A stretch of 35,434 nt of DNA from Streptomyces adelaidensis. GTDB taxonomy: Bacteria; Actinomycetota; Actinomycetes; Streptomycetales; Streptomycetaceae. This document shows positions 14,737 to 26,572 of the stretch, one piece after another. How positions within the stretch are numbered: the first letter of the stretch is position 1; the number at the start of each line of letters is the position of its first letter. The translations under genes and the position numbers were made by a program. Location of the stretch: contig NZ_JAEMUX010000084.1 of NCBI RefSeq assembly GCF_016598475.1, forward strand, positions 1 through 35,434, written 5' to 3'. The notes under the pieces are model-generated. The model made no database searches and was not told the DNA's origin. It saw nothing but the letters and a program-made list of their open reading frames with translations.

Positions 14737-16021
14737 CGACGGAGCCGGAACGGACCTGCGGTCGTTCGAGGGCAGGGTGATCAACGACCGCTATGTGCTC
14801 ACCAAATGGATCGGCCAAGGCGCCTTCGGAGCGGTGTTCCTCAGCGAGCAGCGCATCCTCGGCCGTCCTGTCCGCCGGGTCGCCTGCAAGATCTCCAGGG
14901 ACGCGGGCATGACCGAGGCGGACGCCCGGCATCGGTTCGCCGACGTGCTGCGGCTGGCCGAGGCGATGGACGGGATGACCGACGCCGAGGCACGCCGCCA
15001 TCTCGTCCATGTGTACGACGGGGGGCTGGCCCACGACGCCGGCGGCCGGGCGTTCCTGGTGATGGAGTTCGTGCAAGGCACCACGCTCGCCGCCCAGTTC
15101 CGGAGTTTCCACAAGGTCTCCGCCAAGCAGCTGTTCATCTGGGCGCGGCAAATCTGTGTGGCGCTGCGCGGCCTGCACGCCCTGGACCAGCCGTTGCTGC
15201 ACCGGGACCTCAAACCGGACAACGTCCTGCTCGGCTCGGACCTGACCGTACGGCTCATCGACTTCGGCCTGGCCGCCAGGCTGCTGGAGTCCGGGACCGT
15301 GCCAGGAGTCGCCGGCACGCTCACGTACATGGCGCCCGAGACCTCGCAGGGGCAGAGCGTGCCCGCCTCCGACCTGTACTCGCTCGGGGTGTTGATGTAC
15401 GAGGGGCTGACCGGGCGGCTCCCCTTCGAGCATCTCGTACCGCCGCCCGGCCTGCCCGACACCCTGCACGGCGACTGGTTGTACCAGCGGAAGAAGGAGG
15501 GCCACACGGCGCCCCCGCCGTCCCGGCTGAACAACACCGTGACGCGCGAGATCGACGCCGTCGTGCTGCGCTGCCTGGAGGTCGAACCCGCGAGGCGTTT
15601 CCGCAGTGCGGCGGAGCTCCTGGACGCGCTGGCCGAGGCCGAGGCCGGGACCCGCCGCCCGCCCCCGGGTGAGAGCGCGCTGGAACAGGCCCGCGAACAG
15701 GCCGCCGCCGGTGACCCGGCCGGCGCCTGCGACACCCTGCGTACGTGTCTGGACTCCGCCTCGGCGGACCTCTCGCCCGCCCTCCGGCTGGCGCTGCTGA
15801 ACGAACTCGCCCGCCTGCTCGACACATGTGGAGACCCGGCCGGATCGGCGCGACAGCTGGCCGCCGCCTGGCAGTTGGTGCGGAACAGCGCTCTTCTGCG
15901 GACGCGGAAGGAGCGGTGCGCCCTGTTGTCGCGGACGGCCGACGCCTACCGGCGCGCCGGGAACACCTATCAGACGACCCACTTCGAGGATCAGCTGCGC
16001 CGCGAGAGAGACAGGGGGTGA
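14729..16021 (+). CDS. Cytosolic Ser/Thr protein kinase with helical (TPR-like) tail
   Basis: A 430-residue Hanks-type kinase. The catalytic domain spans about residues 20-305: glycine loop GQGAFGAV (29-36), Lys54 in VACKISR, catalytic Asp160 in HRDLKPDN, Asp178 in DFG, and APE in TYMAPETSQG. All catalytic residues are present, so it should be active. No transmembrane segment or PASTA repeats follow, unlike PknB-type receptors. Residues 310-430 are Ala-rich helices resembling TPR hairpins (ALEQAREQAAAGDPAGACDT, ALLSRTADAYRRAGN), a likely docking surface. The ATG overlaps the end of the AAA+ gene (ATGAGTGA), and the TPR gene follows after 10 nt. A role in switching the chaperone set by phosphorylation is inferred from context only. 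Confidence 0.92.
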   Translation: MSDDGAGTDLRSFEGRVINDRYVLTKWIGQGAFGAVFLSEQRILGRPVRRVACKISRDAGMTEADARHRFADVLRLAEAMDGMTDAEARRHLVHVYDGGLAHDAGGRAFLVMEFVQGTTLAAQFRSFHKVSAKQLFIWARQICVALRGLHALDQPLLHRDLKPDNVLLGSDLTVRLIDFGLAARLLESGTVPGVAGTLTYMAPETSQGQSVPASDLYSLGVLMYEGLTGRLPFEHLVPPPGLPDTLHGDWLYQRKKEGHTAPPPSRLNNTVTREIDAVVLRCLEVEPARRFRSAAELLDALAEAEAGTRRPPPGESALEQAREQAAAGDPAGACDTLRTCLDSASADLSPALRLALLNELARLLDTCGDPAGSARQLAAAWQLVRNSALLRTRKERCALLSRTADAYRRAGNTYQTTHFEDQLRRERDRG

Positions 16022-16031
16022 GCACGGCGAC

Positions 16032-19000
16032 ATGAGTCCGCCCTCGTCCTTCGGTGACTTGTTCTCGTCCTCGGGGCGGCTGCGCAGACAGTGGAAGGCG
16101 GCCCTCGCGGAGACCGATCCGCACAGCGGTCTGGCGCGGTTGCGGGAGCTCCGCGTGGCGATGGAGAAGCGCCCCGAAGCGGCCGCCGAGATCTGGATCG
16201 GCTTCCTGCGGTCCACGGTAGGACCGCCGTACGGGCAGCTGCTCACCGAGGCCGACTTCGAAGCGCTGGAGATTCTGGGCGGGCGGGTGGCGCAGGCCGC
16301 TGGAATCCCCCTCGACCAGGCGGTACGGCCACTGGCGGCGGGCCGCCTCGGGCGTGGTGAGGCGTTACCGGCCGACGAACTGCTGACCCGGCTGTACTGG
16401 GCGGAGGGGGTCCAGGACGCCGCCAGGGCCGTACTGGCGGACGAACTGGCCCGGTCCGGTCGCCGCGACGCCCCCCGGATCGAGGTCTACGCCGACCTGC
16501 TGGGCCGGGCCGGGCCACGGCCACCGGCGGTCCTCGAGCTCGTCGCCGACGCGACTCGGGTGGACTTCTCCTCGGACCCGGAGCAGCTGCGGCAGGCGGC
16601 CTCGCTGGCGGCGGCCGGGCTGCCGGGGGCGGACCGTGCGGCCGGGCTCCACCGGCTGCTCGTCACGGGGGAACTCGACCTGGCCGGGGACAGTTTCCTC
16701 GCGGCCCTGGCCGCGGACCCGCACGACGAGACGGCACTCCTGGGGTTGCTGATCACGTACGTACGGGCCGGTCAGGCCGTGGGCATCCCCGGACCGATTC
16801 TCGACGCGGCCCGCACGGCCGCGCCGGGCGTGGCCGCGACGGCCGAACTCGCCCGGACGCTGGCCTGGTTCGACCAGGACACCGACCAGCCGCCCCCGTC
16901 CTCCGCCGCCCGGCTGGGCGCGCTCGGCCTGCCCCGCGAAGCGGGGCCGTGGCTCGACTACGCCCGAGGCCGCCTGTTCCTGCTCGAAGGTGCCGCGGCG
17001 CGGGCCCGCGCACTTCTCCTGCCCCTGGCGAAGGACGACTCCTCCGTCCCCGAGTGGCGCTATCACGCCGCCTGGTCACTGCTCCTGACCGGCGACCGCG
17101 CCGGGCTCTGGTCCCTCACCGAGAGGATGACCCGGGACCCGGACGACTGGGCGCTGGCCAGTCTCCTGCTGGACGCCGAGCCGCATGCCGTGACCGGCAC
17201 CGACGCCGAGCACGCGGCCGCGGCGGTGCCGCCCGGCTACGAGCCGATCGCGCGGGTCCGCCGTGACCTGGCCGCGGGCATACGGACGCCCGGCACCCCC
17301 GGCCCACCGCCCTCGGAGGGTGGCGGCGCACCGCGACGGCTGGAGGCCCTGCGTACCGTCCTGGCGGCGGCGTACGGCCGGGCGGCGCGTGAGGCGGACA
17401 TGGCCGCGTCGCTGAGGGAACCGCTGTACCGGCGGCTGCCGCGGGCCGACCGGTTGCTGTGGTCGGGGCTGCTGGTGCTGCGCGGGGAGCCGGAGGAGGG
17501 GCGGCGGCTGCTCGAAGCGGCCCTCGCGCTGGGGCACGAGCGGGCGGCGCTGGTACTGGCTGCGCACCATCTGGAAGAACGCCGTCCGGCCCGCGCGCTC
17601 CGGCTGCTCGCCGGGTTGAACGGCGAGAAGGCGGAGTTGCTCAGGACGTGGGCGGAGGCGGTCGGCGGCGCGGGGGACGACGTGGTCGAGGAAGGGCTGG
17701 GGCGGCTGACGGCCCACCGGTCGCCCCAGGCGTCGTACGCGCTGGGCGCGATCCGGCTGCTCCGGATCGCCGGGGAGGGCAGCACGCTGGAGCGCGAGGA
17801 CACCCCTTACCACGCGCGGCAGGCCGCCCGGGATCTTGACAGAGCCATGGCCACCGAGCCGGACGCCGTACCCCCGGACACGGCCGTACTGCTGCGGGCC
17901 GCCAGGACGGCCGCCCACGCCACCGCCGTCGCGCCGGGCGACGGGCCGACCGTGCCGGCGCCCTCGGTACAGCAGCACCCCTGGGCGGAATGGGTCCTGG
18001 GCCTGGCCCGGCTGGCCGATGATCCCGAAGCCGCCGACGTGGAGCTGTGCCGGCGGCTGGCCTCCCTGGTCGAGGAGGCCGACGAACCGTCCCCCCGGGC
18101 GGTGACGGCGCTGGCCGGCCTGCTCGCCGCCGCGGGCATGCTCAGCAAGGTCCCTTATCGCCGGGACGCCATCGCGCGGCTGGTGCGCTCGCTGGCGGAG
18201 CGGCACCCCCTGCCGGAGGTGGACACGCTGGCCGATCGGGTCATGGCCGCCGCGATGGCGCTGCCGGCGCCCGGCCGCCCTTCGGTCCTGGCCGCGGAGC
18301 CGTCCGGTGTCGTGCATCCGGTGCTGGCGCTGGCCGCCGCCGCGGAGGTGCTCTCGCGGGGCGACCGGGCCGCCGCCGTACGGCAGTTGAGGGCGGCACC
18401 GGCGGACAGTGACCTGTGTGCCGTGCTCGCCGACACCCTGGACGGCCGCCCGCTCACGGCGCCTCCACCGGACGGGAGCGGGGAGCAGGCCGCGCTGGTC
18501 CGGATCGTGCACGCGGCGGGTGTCGTCGAGAGCGACCCGGAGCGGTGCCTGGAACTGCTCTCCGCGGCGGCGGCCGACTGCGACCTCACCGCCGTCACCG
18601 ACCTCGCCCGGCTGCTGCCCGCGCTTTTCGCCCACGCCGAGGACGGGGGAGGATCGGGCGGTGCGCGGAAGGGTGGCGCGCGAAAGGGTGGCGCGCGGAA
18701 GGGGGGCGGCCGCGGGAGCCGTCCCGGTGTGGTCCGCCCGCCGACCGAGATGATCAAGCAGTTGTCGGCCCAGGACCCGCCCCTGCTCGACGCGGCGGGC
18801 CTGGCCGCCTGCGCGACCGCCGTCGGGGACTACGCGACGGCGGCGGAGCTGTGGGAGCGGGCCCTGGGGGAGGCGAGGGAGGACGGCGACGTCCGCGCCC
18901 GGTACACCCGGCTGCTCTGCCACCGGGCGGTGACCGCCCACCGCACCGAAGACCCCTTGCGAAGCGCGCAGTTCCTGCACCGGGCCGCCGTCGTGCTGCC

Positions 19001-20399
19001 GGAGGCCGGGCCCGAGCCCGCGACGGAACGCCTCCCCGCGCGCGAAAGCACCGCGGCATTCGCCCGCGGCAGGGAACTCGACACCTATGCCGGCCGCCTG
19101 CTGGATCAGTTCTTCCCCGGCGTGGAACAGGGGATCATCCCCTGGGAACGGCCCGGCCGTTACGCGGCCCTGGAGGCGTTGATCGAGGGCGACGCCAAGC
19201 TGGCCCACGCCCTGCGGGCGGCCGAGTCCACGAGGATCGAACGGCGCTGGGCGGACTGTCTGAGGACCCGGGCGTACGACGTCCGGGTCCACCACACCCT
19301 GGCGCTGCTGTACCGGGAAACGGCGCTCGGCGGGCCGGCACCCACCGCACGCGTCGGCGCGCACCTCGCCCGTGCGACCGTGCTGTGGACCCTTCTGCTG
19401 GGCTCGGAGGGATTCTGGGAGCAGCATGGCGACGAGCCCTCCGGGCCCGAGGCGGAGACCCGGCTGCGCGCCACCGTGTGCCGGGAACTGTTCGGCACGC
19501 ACCGCAAGCGGGGTGCCGAGGCCCTGCAAGCGGGGGATCAGGACACGGCCCGGCTGCATCTGCGGGTGCTGGAGGCCGCCCGCGCAGGGGCGTCGGCCGT
19601 TCGTGACCTGCTGGGGGAGTTCGGCATCCCGTGGTCACCGGCGGTCGACGCGGGGCGCTGGGCCGAAATCTCCGCGCTGGCCGGTGCGGTCACCGACGAG
19701 TGGTGCGCCGAGGTCGTCCAGACCGCCGAGAAAGCCGTCAGGGACCCGGCCGCCATCGCGAGACTGGCCGATGGGATCGACAACGACTACGAATCAGGTA
19801 TCCGTGCGCTGGAACCGATGATCGGTCTCGGCATTCCGCTGATCCGGCTCCTGCAGACCGGGCTCGAATGGTACAACGAGCTGCAGACCTGCCTTTACAA
19901 GATGCGCAGGCATGAGGAATTGAAAAAAGTGGCCGGAAGGGCCCGCAGATTCGCCGACGCGCTCGTCCCGCTCTGCGAGCCGGGCAAGGGACATCGCCCG
20001 GCCAACTCCGCGCTGGGCGAGCATTTCGTGGACCGCGGACTCTTCGTCGCGGGCGAAAGCAACCTCGCCGCCGTCAAATTCTACGAAGACGCGCTGAAGT
20101 GGGATCCCGGCAATCACAGCGCCCCCGGACTGCTGAAGGATGCCCGGTACCGCGCTCGGTTGGACCGTGCCTTCGACGAGTTGAAGGCGAACAACCACAC
20201 CCGCCTGCTCACCACGGCGGAGGAAGCGTACGGACTGGCGAGCACCGATGAGGACCGTGCGCAGTGCCTGGTCCTCCAGGCCATGGGCCACATCGGGTCC
20301 GGAAGAATTTCCGCCGCGCGTGCGGTGCTTGAACGAGCCATGCGTCTCGACCCTTCCGACGAAACGGCCCGATCTCTCCGAGACCGTCTGGGCGGTTGA
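16032..20399 (+). CDS. Very large TPR-like helical repeat protein
   Basis: A 1455-residue soluble protein with no signal peptide or membrane segment. ATG 16032 is chosen 10 nt after the kinase stop. Most of the sequence is Ala/Leu/Arg-rich helical-hairpin repeats. The clearest are at the C-terminus (NLAAVKFYEDALKWDPGNHS; ARAVLERAMRLDPSDETARS), which fit the TPR consensus. Residues 876-890 are three exact copies of GGARK, a basic flexible linker followed by GGRGSRPG, splitting the protein into arms of about 875 and 560 residues. No enzymatic motif is visible. In this operon it is best read as a scaffold or sensor for the AAA+ protein, the Hsp70 and the CHAT effector; this is inference. A 46-bp gap separates it from the J-like gene. 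Confidence 0.8.
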   Translation: MSPPSSFGDLFSSSGRLRRQWKAALAETDPHSGLARLRELRVAMEKRPEAAAEIWIGFLRSTVGPPYGQLLTEADFEALEILGGRVAQAAGIPLDQAVRPLAAGRLGRGEALPADELLTRLYWAEGVQDAARAVLADELARSGRRDAPRIEVYADLLGRAGPRPPAVLELVADATRVDFSSDPEQLRQAASLAAAGLPGADRAAGLHRLLVTGELDLAGDSFLAALAADPHDETALLGLLITYVRAGQAVGIPGPILDAARTAAPGVAATAELARTLAWFDQDTDQPPPSSAARLGALGLPREAGPWLDYARGRLFLLEGAAARARALLLPLAKDDSSVPEWRYHAAWSLLLTGDRAGLWSLTERMTRDPDDWALASLLLDAEPHAVTGTDAEHAAAAVPPGYEPIARVRRDLAAGIRTPGTPGPPPSEGGGAPRRLEALRTVLAAAYGRAAREADMAASLREPLYRRLPRADRLLWSGLLVLRGEPEEGRRLLEAALALGHERAALVLAAHHLEERRPARALRLLAGLNGEKAELLRTWAEAVGGAGDDVVEEGLGRLTAHRSPQASYALGAIRLLRIAGEGSTLEREDTPYHARQAARDLDRAMATEPDAVPPDTAVLLRAARTAAHATAVAPGDGPTVPAPSVQQHPWAEWVLGLARLADDPEAADVELCRRLASLVEEADEPSPRAVTALAGLLAAAGMLSKVPYRRDAIARLVRSLAERHPLPEVDTLADRVMAAAMALPAPGRPSVLAAEPSGVVHPVLALAAAAEVLSRGDRAAAVRQLRAAPADSDLCAVLADTLDGRPLTAPPPDGSGEQAALVRIVHAAGVVESDPERCLELLSAAAADCDLTAVTDLARLLPALFAHAEDGGGSGGARKGGARKGGARKGGGRGSRPGVVRPPTEMIKQLSAQDPPLLDAAGLAACATAVGDYATAAELWERALGEAREDGDVRARYTRLLCHRAVTAHRTEDPLRSAQFLHRAAVVLPEAGPEPATERLPARESTAAFARGRELDTYAGRLLDQFFPGVEQGIIPWERPGRYAALEALIEGDAKLAHALRAAESTRIERRWADCLRTRAYDVRVHHTLALLYRETALGGPAPTARVGAHLARATVLWTLLLGSEGFWEQHGDEPSGPEAETRLRATVCRELFGTHRKRGAEALQAGDQDTARLHLRVLEAARAGASAVRDLLGEFGIPWSPAVDAGRWAEISALAGAVTDEWCAEVVQTAEKAVRDPAAIARLADGIDNDYESGIRALEPMIGLGIPLIRLLQTGLEWYNELQTCLYKMRRHEELKKVAGRARRFADALVPLCEPGKGHRPANSALGEHFVDRGLFVAGESNLAAVKFYEDALKWDPGNHSAPGLLKDARYRARLDRAFDELKANNHTRLLTTAEEAYGLASTDEDRAQCLVLQAMGHIGSGRISAARAVLERAMRLDPSDETARSLRDRLGG
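18657..18701 (+). repeat. 15-nt tandem repeat x3 encoding GGARK
   Basis: Three near-identical 15-bp units encode GGARK-GGARK-GGARK (residues 876-890 of the TPR protein), directly followed by another Gly/Arg-rich stretch. The units differ only at third codon positions. Confidence 0.85.
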
Positions 20400-20445
20400 C
20401 CATGAAGAAATCAGACATGAAAGCAAGAGGAGAACAAGGAGCTCT

Positions 20446-20889
20446 ATGAAGCCGAATCCCTTCCACGTCCTCGGACTTCCCGTGTCGGTGGGCGACGACG
20501 AGGTGGTGGAGCGTTTCCGGGAACTCGCCCTGACCGGGGCGCAGGACGCGGGCGCGCTCGCCGAGTGGGCCAAGGACGAGTTGCTGGGCCTGCCCGAGAA
20601 GCGGGAACTGCATGTGCTGCTGGAGGCGCCGGGCGCGGACTACTGGGGCGACCGGTGGGCGGACTTCGCGCAGCGGTACGGGCGCCGTCCCGTCGCGTTC
20701 GACACACGTTCCGGGCGGGCGCAGGCGCCACGGGCGGCGGACTTCGACCTCGCCGCGGTGGCCCGTCGGCTGCGGGACGGGATGCTGATGCCGCCGGAGG
20801 TCGACATCCGGCCCGCCCTGGACGACGCGCCGGTGCCGCTGTATCTGGAGCAGCCGCCTCTGGAGGTGCGCGATGTCCTCTTCGGTTGA
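20446..20889 (+). CDS. J-domain-like co-chaperone lacking the HPD motif
   Basis: A 147-residue protein. ATG 20446 has AAGGAG 4 nt upstream. The N-terminus NPFHVLGLPVSVGDDEVVER matches helix I/II of J domains (x-PYEVLGL-x-A-x-x-x-EI-x-x-AYR). It is followed by FRELALTGAQD and a further helix with LLGLPEKREL, which fits the end of a J domain (VLSDPEKRxxYD). The HPD tripeptide needed to stimulate Hsp70 ATPase is missing; the corresponding loop reads TGAQD. The C-terminal half (AAVARRLRDGMLMPPEVDIR) is unfamiliar. The gene sits just before GrpE-like and Hsp70 genes, which strongly supports the co-chaperone reading. It overlaps the GrpE-like gene by 17 nt. Confidence 0.7.
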   Translation: MKPNPFHVLGLPVSVGDDEVVERFRELALTGAQDAGALAEWAKDELLGLPEKRELHVLLEAPGADYWGDRWADFAQRYGRRPVAFDTRSGRAQAPRAADFDLAAVARRLRDGMLMPPEVDIRPALDDAPVPLYLEQPPLEVRDVLFG

Positions 20890-21456
20890 TCACCCTTCGG
20901 CGGACCTCGGTTCGGCTGGTTCCTCGTCGGCGGACTGGGACGAGTTCGAGCTGCGCCCGGTGCCCGAAGGCGCCGAAGAGGCGGCGGCGCCGGATTCCCC
21001 CACTCCGGGCCGGGAGATGGCCGCTTTGCTCCAGCGGTACTGGACCGACCTGCAGAGCGAGAGCAACAGGGTGCACAAGGAGACGGCGGGGGCACGCAAG
21101 GTCCTCGTCGAACTGGCCGTGCACGTCGCGCGGTTGGACGGTCTGCTGCGGGAGGCGGCGAAGTCGCTGGAGGAGGCGGGCGCCAAGCCACTGGGCCGTC
21201 GGCTGCACGTGGCCAGGAAGCAGGTACTGGAACCGCTGCACGCGATGGACATCACCACGCGGGACCCCCTCGGCGATGCCTACGAGTCGGTCGCCGACGT
21301 CGTCGACATCGCCGGGTGGCGTTACGGGCCCGAGTTCACCGCCGAGGTGGTGGCGGAGACCGTGGAACCGATCGTTATCGACCGCGGCACGGTCGTACGG
21401 CTGGGACAAGTGATCATGGGCGCCCCATCGAGCGCCGGAGCAGAGGACGACGACGC

Positions 21457-21460
<4 letters not shown>
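20873..21460 (+). CDS. GrpE-like nucleotide exchange factor
   Basis: A 195-residue protein, close to the usual length of GrpE. ATG 20873 has GGAGG 7 nt upstream, inside the end of the J-like gene. Residues 1-48 are an acidic, Ser/Pro-rich disordered start. Residues 50-125 form long amphipathic helices, as in the GrpE dimer stalk. The C-terminal region DPLGDAY...VVAETVEPIVIDRG...RLGQVIMG recalls the beta-wing of GrpE that opens the Hsp70 nucleotide cleft. Similarity is weak and rests partly on the neighbouring Hsp70 gene, whose ATG overlaps this stop codon (ATGA). Confidence 0.65.
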
Positions 21461-24086
<2,626 letters not shown>

Positions 24087-24090
<4 letters not shown>

Positions 24091-24521
24091 CAGCGGCGAC
24101 GACGACCGTCCGCTGCCCGGTGCCCCTGTGCCGCCGGGACAACACATACGGGGCGGAGGCCTGCGCGGGCTGCGGCACACCCCTGTCCGGCTACGCGCGA
24201 CTGCACGCCCGCCCCGCCCACCTGTTCAACCGGGGGCTGACCGCGGCGCGAGAGGGCCGTCTCGCCGCCGCGCGGGACTGTTTCGCCGCGGTGGTGCACT
24301 GGTGCCCCGGCGACACCGAGGCGCGCAACGCGCTGGCCCTGGCCGGCCTCGCTCTCGGTGACCCGGACGAGGCCCGCCGACAGTGGACGGAGGTCCTGGA
24401 CCGCAGACCGGACGACCCGAAGGCGGCCCGTGGGCTCGCCCGGCTCGCGGAACCGGCCGAGCCGGGCGGCGCAGCCGGTACGCCCGACGAGGTCAGCGAG
24501 CCCGGCCCAGGGCCTGGATGA
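24087..24521 (+). CDS. Zinc-ribbon protein with TPR repeats
   Basis: A 144-residue protein. Cys10-x4-Cys15-x10-Cys26-x2-Cys29 (CPVPLC ... CAGCGTPL) forms a zinc-ribbon. Residues 45-120 are about two TPR hairpins (LFNRGLTAAREGRLAAARDC; ALAGLALGDPDEARRQWTEV), and the Pro/Gly-rich tail is probably disordered. ATG overlaps the Hsp70 stop (ATGA), making it the last gene of the operon. Its final 29 bp overlap the 3' end of the convergent CHAT protease gene. TPR domains often bind Hsp70 or other chaperones, so it is a likely adaptor for this Hsp70. Confidence 0.8.
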
Positions 24522-26562
24522 GCAGTTCGGGGTCGACCCCGAGCTTGCGGATCAGCTCACGCCCCGACGAGTTCTCGTCCTCCAGCAGGGCGAGCAGGAT
24601 CGCGGCCTCGCCGACGGGGCCGGACGGGACGCCGTCGGCCGCGGTGCGCCGACGGGCCTGGTCCAGTACGTCGTGGACACGGAGGGACAGGTCACGGCGT
24701 CGGGGGGTGAGCATCCGGGAGAGCCGCCGGTAGGCGCGCTCTCCGGCCGGCCCCTGCTCGTGCATGCCGAGGCGCAGCGTCTCACTGCCCATCGCGCCGA
24801 AGGCGAGCAGCAGCGTATAGGTGCCGATGACTTCGCCGCGGGTCTTGGCCAGCAGGTTGGCGAGCCGCAGTACGCCCATGGTGTCGCGGCTCAGGTCGTC
24901 CATCGGCAACCGTTCTCCGCCGTTCGACGTGGCCGTGTCCGACGCGGCCGTGTCCGCGGGGTTCGCCGTGCCCCGGGGGTCCTGGTCCCTGTCGGCGGTG
25001 CCGCTGTCGGTGGTGTCCGGGCCGGACGTCGTCCGCGCGCTGTCCGGCAGCAGCAGGGACAGCGGCACCCCGCACAGTTCCAGCAGCCGGGAGGAGATGC
25101 CGCCGCCCACGGCGACGAAGGCTGCCGTGATGTCGGCCGTGGTGGTGGTGCTCCTGCCGTCGGCGGAGGCCAGGGCAGAGGCCTCTTCGAGGACGCGGTT
25201 GACGGTGTCGGACAGAACCGGGACACCCACCGGGCCAAGATCGCCGTTCTCTGTCGCGGAGCTGCGGCTGAGGACCTCCTGGATCAGCTGGTCGAAGGCT
25301 TCCAGGGCGTCCGCCCCGATACTCTCCTCGATGCGCTGCCGGATGTCCGCCTCGCCGAGCAGCCCCTGCAGCAGATCGACGGAGGCGATTGCGCTCCGGT
25401 CGGCGGCCGACGCGCGCACCCGCCGCATCAGCCGCTGTGCGTCGGGGGCGAGAGCGATCGGCAGGTCGTCCTCCGGCCGTTCCCGCAGCGAGGGTTCGTC
25501 CCCCGCCGTCGCGTCCTTGGCGATACCCGCGGCCGGGTTGCCGTACAGGATGAAGGACGCCCAGGCGGCGTCGGGCCGGCCACGGAGCGCGCCGCGAGCC
25601 GCCCGGACCGCGGCGCCGGCCGACTCGCCCGCGAGCAGCCGCCCGTAGAACTCGGAGGCGAACTGCCAGGCGCCGTCGTCGGCCACCTCGGTGCGGGTGC
25701 CGACGACGGTCTTCGAGCCGAGGGCCATGAAGGACATGCAGATGTTGGCCAGTCCGCCCTCACCTGCGGAGGCACAGCCGTTGATGAAGGTCACCGGTGG
25801 CGCGCCGGTCGACGAGAGTGTCTGCAGGGCGACCTCGCCGAGCAGTTGCCGGTTGTGCAGCATCAGTCCGGTCGTGCCGGAACCGGTCGCCACGTGACCG
25901 CAGAAGTGGAAAAGGTCGTACGGCGCCTCCTCCGAGGCCAGTTCCGTGACGACGTCGAGCTTCGTCGCTTGGGGGCCCAGCATGACCTTGCACTCGATGC
26001 CACGGCTGCCGAGCCACGCCGCGACCCGCGCCACCTCCTCGCGTGCGGAGGGAAGGTCGCCGAGGGTGTCGCCGACGATGAGCGCGCGACCGACCCGGCT
26101 GACGCCGCGCCCGCTCACGACGGCGCGTCTGCCCACCAGGCGGCGCCCGAGATCGAGCTTGAGGCCGAGGAAGTTGTCACCGTCGTGCAGTAGTTCCCAC
26201 GGAACGTCCTGTTTGTTCGTGCGTACCAGGACCGGGCCGGTCGACGCGTACAGCCGGGTCACCAGCTCGGCGGTGTTGCCCTGGACCCGGGGGAACAGCT
26301 GCTCGTGAAGCAGCTTGCCCCACTTGGCCAGCTCCCTGAGCAGACCGGGTTCTGGGTTGGGCCCCCAGGCGGACGCCTTCGTCAAGGCGTCGTCGATCCG
26401 GTCACGGCAGCCGCTCACCAGTGCCCGGTCGACTTCGACCGTGTACTCCATCTCCAGCGGAGGACTGTCGCCGTCGGTGCCGTCCGCCCGCAGTTCGTAG
26501 TCGTATCGATCGGTGAAGGTCTGTTCGGTGACCCTGACGTTCAGCGTGGCGGACTCGTTCAT
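24493..26562 (-). CDS. CHAT (caspase-like) protease with C-terminal Clp_N-like domains
   Basis: A 689-residue protein. Residues 1-110 are a variable N-terminal region; VPWELLHDGDNFLGLKLDLG leads into the CHAT domain (about 115-345). The catalytic pair is His223 in FHFCGHVATG and Cys263 in FINGCASAGEGG; VVGTRTEVADDGA and SFILYGNPA are further conserved CHAT segments. After a linker, two helical blocks resemble Clp_N: about 370-500 (LLQGLLGEADIR; ITAAFVAVGGGISSRLLELC) and about 555-689 (SLRVHDVLDQARRRTAAD; AILLALLEDENSSGRELIRK, LGVDPELL). A Thr/Asp-rich disordered stretch separates them. It should cleave proteins after a signal from its partners; shared Clp_N-type domains point to the AAA+ protein at 11875. 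ATG 26562 lies 10 bp after the stop of the preceding EACC1-like gene. Confidence 0.88.
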   Translation of the reverse strand: MNESATLNVRVTEQTFTDRYDYELRADGTDGDSPPLEMEYTVEVDRALVSGCRDRIDDALTKASAWGPNPEPGLLRELAKWGKLLHEQLFPRVQGNTAELVTRLYASTGPVLVRTNKQDVPWELLHDGDNFLGLKLDLGRRLVGRRAVVSGRGVSRVGRALIVGDTLGDLPSAREEVARVAAWLGSRGIECKVMLGPQATKLDVVTELASEEAPYDLFHFCGHVATGSGTTGLMLHNRQLLGEVALQTLSSTGAPPVTFINGCASAGEGGLANICMSFMALGSKTVVGTRTEVADDGAWQFASEFYGRLLAGESAGAAVRAARGALRGRPDAAWASFILYGNPAAGIAKDATAGDEPSLRERPEDDLPIALAPDAQRLMRRVRASAADRSAIASVDLLQGLLGEADIRQRIEESIGADALEAFDQLIQEVLSRSSATENGDLGPVGVPVLSDTVNRVLEEASALASADGRSTTTTADITAAFVAVGGGISSRLLELCGVPLSLLLPDSARTTSGPDTTDSGTADRDQDPRGTANPADTAASDTATSNGGERLPMDDLSRDTMGVLRLANLLAKTRGEVIGTYTLLLAFGAMGSETLRLGMHEQGPAGERAYRRLSRMLTPRRRDLSLRVHDVLDQARRRTAADGVPSGPVGEAAILLALLEDENSSGRELIRKLGVDPELLIQALGRAR

Positions 26563-26572
26563 GACGGTGCGC

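Noticed and set aside
24358..26193. 611-codon plus-strand frame opposite the CHAT gene
   Set aside because: Low-complexity Gly/Arg/Val sequence without motifs; the minus-strand CHAT His and Cys motifs are clear.
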